Shown here in pieces: positions 43,144 to 52,164 of a DNA stretch of 64,000 nucleotides. The stretch covers positions 33,070 through 97,069 of the forward strand of contig CAIQCK010000008.1 in assembly GCA_903870275.1 (NCBI GenBank), written 5' to 3'. The notes under the pieces were generated by a model. That model did no database searches and was not told where the DNA came from. It saw only the letters and a program-made list of their open reading frames with translations. Made by a program: the position numbers and the translations under genes. How positions within the stretch are numbered: the first letter of the stretch is position 1; every line of letters begins with the position of its first letter. This DNA is from an uncultured bacterium. GTDB taxonomy: Bacteria > Verrucomicrobiota > Verrucomicrobiia > CAIQCK01.

Positions 43144-46107
43144 TCAGCTTTCCATCTCCGGGTTTGGATTTCGCAGCCGCGCCAGATATGACGTGCGCGG
43201 TCGCGCGTTCAGTTCCGCCAACAGGACGTAATTCGTTGGTTGCGCCTTCAATTTCGCCACGCGGCTGTTGGCGTCATTGATGTCGCCGAACACAATGGCC
43301 TGCGTCGGGCACACCGCCTGGCAGGCGGTGGCGATCTCGCCGTCGCGCACCGGCCGGTTCTCCTTGTCGGCGGTGATCTTCGCATTTTGAATCCGCTGGA
43401 TGCAGAAAGTGCATTTCTCCATCACACCGCGGTTGCGCACTGTCACCTGCGGGTTGTGCATCAGTTTGAGGCATGGCGTCTTCACGTCCGAGTATTGGAA
43501 AAAGTTGAACCGCCGGACCTTGTAGGGACAGTTGTTCGAGCAGTAGCGCGTGCCGACGCAGCGGTTATAGACCATCGCGTTGAGGCCCTCGTCGGTATGG
43601 ACCGTCGCACCCACCGGGCAGACCAGTTCGCACGGCGCGTTCTCGCAGTGCATGCACGGCATCGGCTCAAAAAACGTTTCCGGCGAATCCAGCGCGCCAC
43701 GGTAATACCGGTCAATCCGCAGCCAGTGCATCGCCCGCCCGGTCGCCACTTCGCGTCTGCCCACGACGGGAATGTTGTTCTCCGACTGGCACGCGACCAC
43801 GCACGCGCCGCATCCGATGCACGCTGTCAAATCAATCGTCAGACCCCATTTGTGGCCTTCGTATTTGAAGCCGGGATACAACGATGGCGGCTCCGGCTCG
43901 CCTTTGGCAAACGCCGGGTTGGCCTGAAACTCGCCCAAGCTGCCGGCGCGCACCAGATCGCGGCCTTCCATCGAGTTCTGTTCCTGTGTCGAAGCCAGCG
44001 GATACGACTGGCCGAGTTTTTTAATTTCCAGCCCCGGCCCAAACCACGGCGCGTCGGACGTGCGCAGGCTGTAGGCGTTGAACCCAACACCGCTGCCGAC
44101 GCGGCCGGCGACAGTACGCCCATATCCGAGGGCCACGCTGACCGCGCGTGGACTCTGGCCCGGCGCAATCCACACCGGTGCCTGCACGCTCCGCCCGTGC
44201 CAGTGAAGCTCCACTAGATCACCGTTGGCGAGGCCGAGCAGTTCGGCGGTGGCCGGCGCAATCCAGGCGACGTTGTCCCACGTCAGCCGCGTGATCGGAT
44301 GCGGCAGTTCCTGCAACCAGCCGTTGTTCGCAAAGCGTCCGTCCCAAACCTTCGGGTCGGGGCGGAAATTAATTTCCAGCGACGCGCCTTTTTCCGCGCG
44401 CGCCGTCCGTTGCGTGTCGAACTTCCGCAACGTCACTGTCTTCGCCGCGAACGCCGTCCCCGCCACCACGCCGTCGTGCAGCGATTTCTGCCATAACTTG
44501 TTGTCATCAAGCCCGTGCGTCCTCCAATAGTCGCGCACCAGGTCGTGACTGGTTGGGTCGGGCCGCCCCAATATCGCCGCCATGACTTCATGGACGGATT
44601 TGGCCAGATACATCGGTGCGATCAGCGGCTGCATGATCGTGACGGTGCCGTCGAACGCGCGCGCATCGCTCCACGATTCCAGATAATGCGTCTGAGGCAC
44701 GTGCCAGTGGCACAGCCGCGCGGTCTCATCGTCGTAGCAACCCAGGTGGAACCGCAGCTTCACCTTGGCCATCGCCTCGGCGAACCGTAAATCCGCCGGC
44801 GCATCATAAACCGGATTGCCGCCGAGAATGACCAGCGCCTCCACTTTTCCGGCGTTCATGTCCCCGACCAGTTCGCGCAACGATTGGTGCTGGTTGACGG
44901 GATTGGCCGCCACCGGTTCGGTGAAAACGATCGTGCGGCCGGTGTTGCCGAGGGCGTCGTTGATGGCGTGAACCAGCGCGTGAACGACCGGCGGCTGCGG
45001 ATCGCCCGCCACCACCACGCACGCGCCCTGGTTCTTCTGAAGGTCGCGAACAACGGCCTTGACCCATTTTTCGTGGCGCGACTCAAGCCGCGCGCCGCTC
45101 CCGGCGATGACGCCCAACTCCCTGGCGACTGCTCGCGCGAAATCCTCCACCTCGCCCGCCGTGACCGTCAGACAGTGGTCCGCCATCGCGCCGGTGTTGG
45201 ATGGCGCCGACTCAATCGCGTAGAGCCGATTCATTGTTGCCTGCCCGGCGCGCACGCGGCGTTTGTCCACGAACTCGCGCGCATACCGCACCCAGCCCGG
45301 CCCGGTCGTCAGGAAATCGGCGTCCAGGCTCAACACCACGTTCGCCTGATCGAACCGGTATTGCGTCTCAACATCCGCGTCGAACGCCAGCCGCGCGCCA
45401 TCGCGCGCGTTGTCGCGGGCCAGCGGCTCAAACTGATGCCATTTCGCCTGGGGGAACCGCTCCAGCACCGCATGGAGTTGCGACACGAGCGTCGGTGAAC
45501 TGACCGTCTCCGTCAGGATGCGCAGGCCGGCGCCGTGGGTGCTCGCCTGCCCGACCAGCGCCGCGGTGAGCGCCGCGAAAAACAGCGACCACGTCGAAAT
45601 CTCGCCGGCATTGACCACGGTTTGCGAGCGGTCGGGATCGTAAAGCGACAGGATGGAAGCCTGCGCGAACACGTCGGTCGAGCCGAGGCTGGCGGGATGT
45701 TGCGGATTGCCTTCGATCTTGGTCGGGCGGCCTTCGTGGCTCTCGACCAGCAAACCAAGCGCGTATCCGCCCAGCGACATCGCCGTCGCATAGAACAACG
45801 GCATGCCCGGCACCACGCCTTCGGGCTGGCGGACATAAGGCACGATCTCCTCCTCCGGCTGGCGGCAACCGCTCAGTCCCGCCAGCGCGAACGACGCCGC
45901 CATGATATGAAGAAATTGACGCCGGCTTACCCCGTCCTCCCAGATCGAGGCGTCCACTGGAAACTCGCGGTGCACAAATTCCTGGAACCTCGGCGTCTGC
46001 GCGACCTCCTCCAGACTTCGCCAGAATTGCTTGCCGCGCGACGCCGCCAGACGCGAGCGAATCTCCGCGAGGTCGAGCGGCGCATTGGTTCCAGATTCCG
46101 GTTTCAT
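43144..46107 (-). CDS. actB: Alternative complex III ActB, molybdopterin-like and 4Fe-4S fusion
   Basis: 987 residues from the ATG at 46107 (ATGA overlap with actA; an ATG at 46116 is also in frame). A Tat-like signal SRRQFLHIMAASFALAGLSG ends in a Cys, so it may also be lipidated. The N-terminal two-thirds is a molybdopterin-oxidoreductase-like domain that in this complex lacks the cofactor. The C-terminal part has iron-sulfur motifs (ACIGCGACVVACQSEN, PCMHCENAPCELVCP, RCVGTRYCSNNCPY, KCTFCIQRI...CQAVCP), which carry three 4Fe-4S and one 3Fe-4S cluster in known complexes. Confidence 0.95.
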   Translation of the reverse strand: MKPESGTNAPLDLAEIRSRLAASRGKQFWRSLEEVAQTPRFQEFVHREFPVDASIWEDGVSRRQFLHIMAASFALAGLSGCRQPEEEIVPYVRQPEGVVPGMPLFYATAMSLGGYALGLLVESHEGRPTKIEGNPQHPASLGSTDVFAQASILSLYDPDRSQTVVNAGEISTWSLFFAALTAALVGQASTHGAGLRILTETVSSPTLVSQLHAVLERFPQAKWHQFEPLARDNARDGARLAFDADVETQYRFDQANVVLSLDADFLTTGPGWVRYAREFVDKRRVRAGQATMNRLYAIESAPSNTGAMADHCLTVTAGEVEDFARAVARELGVIAGSGARLESRHEKWVKAVVRDLQKNQGACVVVAGDPQPPVVHALVHAINDALGNTGRTIVFTEPVAANPVNQHQSLRELVGDMNAGKVEALVILGGNPVYDAPADLRFAEAMAKVKLRFHLGCYDDETARLCHWHVPQTHYLESWSDARAFDGTVTIMQPLIAPMYLAKSVHEVMAAILGRPDPTSHDLVRDYWRTHGLDDNKLWQKSLHDGVVAGTAFAAKTVTLRKFDTQRTARAEKGASLEINFRPDPKVWDGRFANNGWLQELPHPITRLTWDNVAWIAPATAELLGLANGDLVELHWHGRSVQAPVWIAPGQSPRAVSVALGYGRTVAGRVGSGVGFNAYSLRTSDAPWFGPGLEIKKLGQSYPLASTQEQNSMEGRDLVRAGSLGEFQANPAFAKGEPEPPSLYPGFKYEGHKWGLTIDLTACIGCGACVVACQSENNIPVVGRREVATGRAMHWLRIDRYYRGALDSPETFFEPMPCMHCENAPCELVCPVGATVHTDEGLNAMVYNRCVGTRYCSNNCPYKVRRFNFFQYSDVKTPCLKLMHNPQVTVRNRGVMEKCTFCIQRIQNAKITADKENRPVRDGEIATACQAVCPTQAIVFGDINDANSRVAKLKAQPTNYVLLAELNARPRTSYLARLRNPNPEMES

Positions 46108-46754
46108 CGGTGGCACGTGTAACAGTCGTTGAGTTTCTGGATGTGGTTTTGCTCCACGAGCTTCCGTCCGCGATCAAGCTGGTCGGCGGGCGGTTTCCAG
46201 TCCGGGTTGAAAACCTCCCCGACGGGCCGGACGAATTTTTCGGGATGTTCGTGGCAGCCGAGGCACCAGCGCATGTGCAGCGTCTCCGCCTGCCACGTCA
46301 GCGGCATCTCGCCGACCGGGCCATGGCACGTCGTGCATCCCACGCCTTTGTTGACATGAATGCTGTGGTTGAAGAAAACGAACTGCGGCACATAGTTGAC
46401 GCGCGTCCAGTGGATCGGCTCGCCGGTCTGAAAACTCTTGCGGACCGGTTCGAGCATCGGGCTGTCCAGCCAGAGGATCGAGTGGCAGTTCATGCAGGTT
46501 TTCGTCGGCGGAAGCCCGGCAAACGAACTGTTCTCCACGGATGTGTGACAGTAGCGGCAATCAATCCCGTCGTCGCTCACGTGATGTTTGTGGCTGAACG
46601 GGACCGGTTGTGAAATCGGGTCGCCGGCGCGCGTCACGTAGGGTGAACGGTAAAGTTCTGCCGCCGCCCAAACCAATCCCGCCACGATAAACGCTCCGCC
46701 GAAGATGGTGACCTTCGCAATCGCATTGGCGCTCGGATGAAAAAGCTGAGCCAT
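46104..46754 (-). CDS. actA: Alternative complex III pentaheme cytochrome ActA
   Basis: 216 residues from the ATG at 46754. One membrane anchor (KVTIFGGAFIVAGLVWAAAE) precedes a multiheme domain with five CxxCH motifs: CRYCH, CMNCH, CTTCH, CLGCH and CYTCH, plus His-rich ligand stretches (HKHH, NHSIH). It is the first gene of the operon and collects electrons from ActB. A possible promoter reads leftward: TTGCGG near 46844-46849 and TATCTT near 46822-46827 on the minus strand, 16 bases apart. Confidence 0.95.
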   Translation of the reverse strand: MAQLFHPSANAIAKVTIFGGAFIVAGLVWAAAELYRSPYVTRAGDPISQPVPFSHKHHVSDDGIDCRYCHTSVENSSFAGLPPTKTCMNCHSILWLDSPMLEPVRKSFQTGEPIHWTRVNYVPQFVFFNHSIHVNKGVGCTTCHGPVGEMPLTWQAETLHMRWCLGCHEHPEKFVRPVGEVFNPDWKPPADQLDRGRKLVEQNHIQKLNDCYTCHR

Positions 46755-46935
46755 CGTCCAGATTTCTCTCTCGCGGTCAAACCTACCGAACTTCTCACTC
46801 CTTCGTTTAACGCGTTTCGGTAAGATAGCAGTGACTTGGCTTCCCGCAAGTTGACGGGACGAAAAAACTGTGGGACGCGTCACAGGGTCGGTTCCTGGTC
46901 GCCGGGCGCGAATTTTTGAAAAATGGCGCCGCGAT

Positions 46936-46964
46936 TTGACAGAACCGCGTGTGGCAACGACAAT
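46936..46964 (+). promoter_or_regulatory. Sigma70-like promoter of ctaA
   Basis: TTGACA at 46936-46941, a 17-base spacer and GACAAT at 46959-46964 on the plus strand, about 50 bases before the ctaA start. The consensus -35 and exact spacing are good; the -10 matches four of six. Confidence 0.55.
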
Positions 46965-47014
46965 ATGCCACGTTGGGTTGTGTGCTTGGAGAACCCGGCC
47001 GGAAGGAAGGACAC

Positions 47015-47959
47015 ATGGACAAACGCAAGAAAGACAGACCACATTTGCACCTGCTGGCTCTGGCGATAGCGGTCTCGACCCTGGCGTTGGTCACCGCTGG
47101 CGGTCTGGTCACAACCGAGGGCGCGGGCATGGCGGTGCCGGATTGGCCGACCAGTTTCGGTTACAGCATGTTCTCGCTGCCGTTATCCAAAATGGTTGGC
47201 GGCGTCCTCTACGAACACAGCCACCGGTTGCTCGGCTCGGGAGTGGGCCTGCTGGCGCTGGCGCTGGCCGTCTTCGTCCGAATGCGCGAACACCGGCGTA
47301 GCGTCCGCTGGCTCGCCACAGCCGTCTTGCTCGCGGTGATTATTCAAGGCGTGCTCGGCGGTTTACGGGTCTTGCTGGTGAGTCCGCCTCTGGCGATGGT
47401 GCATGCCGTGCTGGCACAGACTTTTTTTGGTCTGACTGTCGCACTTGCGTTGATCACCTCTCCCTACTGGAATCGCCTCAGCGCATGCGCGCCGGTAATT
47501 GGCTCCCGTCTCTGGCCCATCGCACCGGCCATCACAGCGATGATCTACGTCCAGTTGATCCTCGGCGTCATCACCCGGCACATGCACCAGGCGACGCCGG
47601 AGCACGTGACGGGTGCCATGCTGGTGTTTCTGGGGGTTGTTCTTGTTTTGTATGAAACCCGCCGCAGCCATGCCGGCGAGCGAGTGCTGGTTGGAACGGC
47701 CTGGTTTCTGTTTGCGCTCTGCCTGGCACAGTCCGTGACGGGTCTGGTGGCTATCGTCCTGCGCGCCGAACGCGTGCCGGATGTCTCCCTCACACCGCTT
47801 CAAGCAATAGTGCCCACCGTTCACGTTGCGATGGGCGCGCTCATCTTCGGCGCCAGCGTCGTGTTGACCCTCTGCGCATGGAAACGACTGCACCCCAGCA
47901 ACAATAGAACTGCGACGACATCCAGTGAGACGCCGGTTCAAAGCACCGCACAAGCATGA
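47015..47959 (+). CDS. ctaA: Heme A synthase CtaA
   Basis: 314 residues from the ATG at 47015, preceded by GGAAGGAAGG. Eight membrane segments; conserved heme-ligand His residues lie in YEHSHRLLGSGVGLLAL and in LAMVHAVLAQTFFG, ITRHMHQATPEH and VPTVHVAMGALIFG. The N-terminal TAGGLVTTEGAGMAVPDWPT is a hallmark. It converts heme O to heme A for the adjacent oxidase. Divergent from the act-cox operon; overlaps ctaB by ATGA. Confidence 0.92.
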   Translation: MDKRKKDRPHLHLLALAIAVSTLALVTAGGLVTTEGAGMAVPDWPTSFGYSMFSLPLSKMVGGVLYEHSHRLLGSGVGLLALALAVFVRMREHRRSVRWLATAVLLAVIIQGVLGGLRVLLVSPPLAMVHAVLAQTFFGLTVALALITSPYWNRLSACAPVIGSRLWPIAPAITAMIYVQLILGVITRHMHQATPEHVTGAMLVFLGVVLVLYETRRSHAGERVLVGTAWFLFALCLAQSVTGLVAIVLRAERVPDVSLTPLQAIVPTVHVAMGALIFGASVVLTLCAWKRLHPSNNRTATTSSETPVQSTAQA

Positions 47960-48876
47960 AATCGGCTACAGCCATCCTTCCCGTTGCCAGTTTGCCTCTC
48001 CGCACGCGCGCGGCGGCTTTCTGCGAACTGGCCAAACCGCGCTTGAACACCATGGCGCTGCTGACGGCCGCGATCGGTTTTTGTCTTGGCAGCCGGGCCG
48101 TCCTGCCGGCGTCCGCGGCCACTTACGATTGGTGGCGGTTGCTGCACGTCCTGCTGGGAACATTCCTGACGGCTGGCGGCTCGGCGGCGTTGAATATGCT
48201 GGCCGAGCGCAAGCCGGACGCGGTCATGCGCCGCACGCAGGAACGGCCATTGCCGACAGGCCGTGTCACGCCCTCGGAAGCGCTGGTGTTTGGCAGCCTG
48301 TCGTGTGCAGCCGGGGTGATTTATCTCGTGGTGACCGTGAATGCGCTGGCGGGTTTTCTCGCAGCCATCGCCGCTCTGGTGTACCTGGCCGCTTACACGC
48401 CGCTAAAGCAGAAAACGTGGCTTTGCACACTCGTCGGCGCCGTGCCCGGCGCGATGCCGCCGTTGATCGGCTGGGCGGCGGCGCGCGGCGAGCTCGCGGC
48501 CGGCGCGTGGGTCTTGTTCGGCATCATGTTCCTCTGGCAACTGCCGCACTTCATGGCCATCGCCTGGCTTTATCGCGACGACTACGCGCGCGCAGGATTT
48601 CCGATGCTGCCGGTGGTTGACCGCTGCGGCACCATGACCGTCAGCGTCGTGCTCGTCTCCATGGTCGCGCTACTGGCGGCCAGCGTGGCGCCAGTTTTTA
48701 TCGGCATGACCGGAGCGGTTTATGGCACGGCCGCGCTGCTGTTGGGCGCGGGCTTCCTCGGAGGTGGCATCGGGCTGGCGCTGGAACGTTCGATGGCAAC
48801 GGCGCGACGGCTGTTTTTTGAGTCGCTGATCTACCTGCCGGCGCTGCTGGGCCTGCTGTTGTGGAACACGAAGTGA
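47956..48876 (+). CDS. ctaB: Protoheme IX farnesyltransferase CtaB
   Basis: 306 residues of the UbiA prenyltransferase superfamily. FCELAKPRLNTMALLTAAIG and the Asp-rich substrate motif NMLAERKPDAVMRRTQERPL match CtaB, as does FLWQLPHFMAIAWLYRDDYA. Eight to nine membrane segments. It makes heme O from heme B, and CtaA then forms heme A. Confidence 0.93.
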   Translation: MKSATAILPVASLPLRTRAAAFCELAKPRLNTMALLTAAIGFCLGSRAVLPASAATYDWWRLLHVLLGTFLTAGGSAALNMLAERKPDAVMRRTQERPLPTGRVTPSEALVFGSLSCAAGVIYLVVTVNALAGFLAAIAALVYLAAYTPLKQKTWLCTLVGAVPGAMPPLIGWAAARGELAAGAWVLFGIMFLWQLPHFMAIAWLYRDDYARAGFPMLPVVDRCGTMTVSVVLVSMVALLAASVAPVFIGMTGAVYGTAALLLGAGFLGGGIGLALERSMATARRLFFESLIYLPALLGLLLWNTK

Positions 48877-48891
48877 CCGGCGAAGCCCCCC

Positions 48892-49923
48892 TCAGTTCCC
48901 GGCGGAACCGCGGCGTCCTCCGAAATGTTGCAACGTGGTGACGACGGCCAGCACACCGAGCGTCTGGGCCACCACCAACGCCGCGACCCATGCCGGTGCC
49001 CAGAGCAACACCACGGCGCCAAGACCCAGCACCAGCGTCAGCAGGTAAAGCACCGCCACCGCCGCCGGCCGCGACAAGCCAAGCCGCGCAAAACGATGCG
49101 AAATATGATTCGTGTCGCCCAGATAAACCGGCAGGCCCTGCCGCCAGCGTTGCCACATCACCGCCACCAAGTCGAACAACGGCAGCGACAGCACGATCAA
49201 CGGGATGATCACCGGCAGCAGCGTCGGACTCGGGTCGCGATAGGAGTAGTAATGCGGCAGCAGCGCCAGCGCGCCGAGCAGAAAACCGGTGAGATGGCTG
49301 CCGCTGTCGCCGAGGAAAATTTTCGCGCGCGGAAAATTCCACGGTAGAAATCCCAGCAGCGCGCCGACCGTCGCCGCGCCGACCGTCGCCGCCAGCGGCT
49401 GCTGGTGGGCCAGCGCGATGCCCCCGAAGATCAGCGCGCAAATCGCGCCGACGCCGGCGCAAAGCCCGTCCATGTTGTCGAGGAAGTTCAGCGCGTTCAT
49501 CACCGTCACCAACCAGAGCACGGTCAGCAGCCATTGCAACGCCGGCACCGGGATGAACAGCGTCACCCGCAAACCGCAGGCCGTGGCCGCGAGCGCAATG
49601 GCGATCTGTCCCGCGAGCTTTGGCCCGGCCTTCAAATCCCGCTTGTCGTCCACCAAGCCGAGCGCGAGCGCCGCCGCGCCGCCGATGAGCACGCCGAGCA
49701 AATGTCGGAAATCTTTCGCCTGCAGCACCGCGCCACCGGCCAGCACGCCCAGCACGACCGCCACAAACACCGCCACGCCACCGAGCAACGCCATCGGCGC
49801 CGCATGGATCTTCCGGTGACCGGGGTCGTCCATAAAACCCAGCCGGCGCGACGCCACGCGGGCCACCGGCGTCAACGCGAGCGCGGCGACGGCCGCGGTG
49901 ATAAAACTCAACCAGGGTTGCAT
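48892..49923 (-). CDS. MraY/WecA-like glycosyl-phosphate transferase
   Basis: 343 residues, about ten membrane segments. Motifs: DDPGHRKIHAAPMALLGGVA, LGLVDDKRDLKAGPKLAGQI, MNALNFLDNMDGLCAGVGAI, and LPWNFPRAKIFLGDSGSHLT, which carry the Asp residues for magnesium and the undecaprenyl phosphate substrate. It probably starts an undecaprenyl-linked polysaccharide by adding a sugar phosphate. The neighbouring GT4 gene overlaps by 16 bases and may add the next sugar; so this may be an O-antigen or capsule starter. Confidence 0.85.
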   Translation of the reverse strand: MQPWLSFITAAVAALALTPVARVASRRLGFMDDPGHRKIHAAPMALLGGVAVFVAVVLGVLAGGAVLQAKDFRHLLGVLIGGAAALALGLVDDKRDLKAGPKLAGQIAIALAATACGLRVTLFIPVPALQWLLTVLWLVTVMNALNFLDNMDGLCAGVGAICALIFGGIALAHQQPLAATVGAATVGALLGFLPWNFPRAKIFLGDSGSHLTGFLLGALALLPHYYSYRDPSPTLLPVIIPLIVLSLPLFDLVAVMWQRWRQGLPVYLGDTNHISHRFARLGLSRPAAVAVLYLLTLVLGLGAVVLLWAPAWVAALVVAQTLGVLAVVTTLQHFGGRRGSAGN

Positions 49924-51056
49924 TTTGAAATCAGCGAACGATACAATTCGTCAAGTCGGGCGACCATCTCCGTCACGGTAAATTCCTCCACGACGCGCGC
50001 CTGTCCTCGACGGCCCATGCTAGCGGCAAGCTCCGGATCACGCAACAACCGCAGCACGCGGTCCGCCAGCGCCACGCCATCGCCAGCCGGAACAAGAAAA
50101 CCGGTTTCTCCGTCAGTAACGACTTCCGGCGTGCCATCCAGCGGGTGCGCCACGACCGGCTTGCCCGCCGCCAGCGCCTGTGCCACGGCGCGGGGCAGAC
50201 CTTCCCTTCGTGAAAGATGAACGAGGATGTCCATGCTGGCAACGTATCGCGGCACCTCCGCCGGGGGCACCAGTCCCGCAAAATGCACCCGGCCCCGCAA
50301 CGCCGGTTCGGCGGCCCAGCCCTCCAGCTTCGCGCGCCACGGACCATCACCGACGATCAAGAATTTCGCCTCCGGCAACTGTCGCGCCACCTCGAAAAAT
50401 GTCTCCCATCCCTTCAACTCATACAACCTTGCGACCTGCCCCACGACCGGACCGCCGCCGAGTCTGCCGCGAAGCGCGGCGTCTGGCTTCGCCGCGGTGA
50501 AGGCGCCGACATTGAAGCCGCTCCGAATCGTCGTGTAATCTTCGGGACGCCCGATGCCGGCGTCGAGCCAAAGCCGGCTCATCGCGTCGGCAACGGAAAC
50601 GAAATGCGTGGTCACCCGGCCGGCGACGCGCTCGGCGAGCTTGAGCGCGGCGTTGGCCGGCACGGATTGAAACAGGCCAAACGACGGCCCGTGAATCGTG
50701 TGGACGATCACCGGCACGCCCGCGGCGCGCGCGGCCAGCCGGCCGAGAAATCCCGCCTTGCCGCTGTGCGTGTGAACGATGTCGTATCGGCCGCGCCGCA
50801 GCAGCGCGAGAAGGCCGGCGAGCGCCCGCGCGTCATGAATCGGATTAATGGAGCGCCGCAGCGAGTTCAACCAGACCGGCTCGACGCCGTCGCGGCGCGC
50901 CACTTCAACCAGCGAGCCTTCCGCGCCGGACTCGGCTCCGCTGACGAGGTCCACGCATTCATAGCCGGCCAGCCGTCGCAAACCGATGACGCTGGCGAGG
51001 GTGTTTTCCTGCGCCCCGCCAACGATGAGCCGGGTGATGATGTGACAAACGCGCAC
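49908..51056 (-). CDS. GT4 family glycosyltransferase
   Basis: 382 residues, GT-B fold. N-terminal MRVCHIITRLIVGGAQENTL, VHTHSGKAGFLGRLAARAAG, and C-terminal VGQVARLYELKGWETFFEVA and SRREGLPRAVAQALAAGKPV (the Glu-rich EX7E motif region). It probably transfers a sugar to a lipid-linked acceptor. It overlaps the MraY/WecA-like gene, and the pair is likely one operon. Confidence 0.85.
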   Translation of the reverse strand: MRVCHIITRLIVGGAQENTLASVIGLRRLAGYECVDLVSGAESGAEGSLVEVARRDGVEPVWLNSLRRSINPIHDARALAGLLALLRRGRYDIVHTHSGKAGFLGRLAARAAGVPVIVHTIHGPSFGLFQSVPANAALKLAERVAGRVTTHFVSVADAMSRLWLDAGIGRPEDYTTIRSGFNVGAFTAAKPDAALRGRLGGGPVVGQVARLYELKGWETFFEVARQLPEAKFLIVGDGPWRAKLEGWAAEPALRGRVHFAGLVPPAEVPRYVASMDILVHLSRREGLPRAVAQALAAGKPVVAHPLDGTPEVVTDGETGFLVPAGDGVALADRVLRLLRDPELAASMGRRGQARVVEEFTVTEMVARLDELYRSLISKCNPG

Positions 51057-51159
51057 GAGTTGTTTTCCTGTCGGGACCGAACCTTGTCCGCGCCGCGACA
51101 GTAATCAGCCGCCGCCAATTCGTCTAGCGCCGAGTGCGCCGCCGGCTTACCATGTCGGT

Positions 51160-52029
51160 GTGAAGATTATTTTCTCACCCGAATGCGCCGGCTACCGGGT
51201 GCCAAGCCACCCGGACTCGCCCCGGCGCGTGACGGCAACTGCAACGTTGTTACAGCAGAATCCGAAGCATGAGTTCATCGCCGCGCCACCGTGCGACGAA
51301 TCGGACATCCTGCGCGTCCACACGAAGCGGTTGCTGGAGGAGGTGCGGCGCGGCGAGTCCAGCGATCCTCATACGCCAGCCATCGCGGGCATCTTTGACC
51401 ACGCCCGCCGTTCCGCCGGCGCGGCAATCCATGCGGCAGCGCTGGCATGGCGCGGCACGCCGGCGTTTTCGCTGATGCGCCCGCCGGGGCATCACGCAAG
51501 ACGGGATCGGTTGATGGGGTTTTGTTATTTCAACAACATGGCCATTGCGCTGGCGCGGCTGCTCCAGGACGATGCCGGTCCGAAGCGTGTGGCCATCGTG
51601 GACTTCGACTGCCATCATGGCAACGGCGCGGAAGAGATTTTTCGTGACACAAAGCAAGTGCTTTGCGTCTCGCTGCACCAGAGTCCGGGTTATCCCGGCA
51701 CCGGCCTGCGCTCGGAAGGCAATGCGCTGAACTTCCCGCTTCCGCCGGAAACCGACGGCGCGCGCTATCTGGAGGCGTTCGACCGCGCGCTGGAAGCTGT
51801 ACGCGGGTTCCAGCCGGAACTGCTGGCGGTGGAGGCCGGTTTCGACGCATACAAGCGCGACCCCATCACCGACATGCGGCTGGAGATTGAAACTTTCGGC
51901 GAGATCGGGCGGCGGCTTGCGGCGCTGCGGCTGCCGATGTTCGCGCTGCTGGAAGGCGGCTACTCCTCGCAACTGCCCAAGTGTGTCGCCGCGTTTCTGG
52001 ATGGCTGGGAACCTGGCAACCCGGTGTGA
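51160..52029 (+). CDS. Histone deacetylase-family (class II-like) deacetylase
   Basis: 289 residues, GTG start at 51160. The arginase/deacetylase fold is complete: HPDSPRRV near the start, LMRPPGHHARRDRLMGFCYF, DFDCHHGNGAEEIF, LHQSPGYPGTGL, AGFDAYKRDP (metal Asp) and LEGGYSSQLP. All metal ligands and the double His catalytic motif are present, so it should be active as an acetylpolyamine, acetoin-type or protein-lysine deacetylase; the substrate cannot be told from sequence. Confidence 0.88.
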   Translation: MKIIFSPECAGYRVPSHPDSPRRVTATATLLQQNPKHEFIAAPPCDESDILRVHTKRLLEEVRRGESSDPHTPAIAGIFDHARRSAGAAIHAAALAWRGTPAFSLMRPPGHHARRDRLMGFCYFNNMAIALARLLQDDAGPKRVAIVDFDCHHGNGAEEIFRDTKQVLCVSLHQSPGYPGTGLRSEGNALNFPLPPETDGARYLEAFDRALEAVRGFQPELLAVEAGFDAYKRDPITDMRLEIETFGEIGRRLAALRLPMFALLEGGYSSQLPKCVAAFLDGWEPGNPV

Positions 52030-52164
52030 AACGGCGTCTGCGCCTGTAACACGCAGGGGTTCGGTGCGAGCTGTCATCCGTGATGCTTCTTATCCGTCGT
52101 TGTGGTATAGTTGCCGTGTATTCGAAGGTTCGACCAGCAGCCGCAAAGACCACAGGAGAACGTC

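Noticed and set aside
41776..43191. A 471-residue open frame on the plus strand
   Set aside because: Antisense to actC; rich in His, Arg and Gln without domain features.
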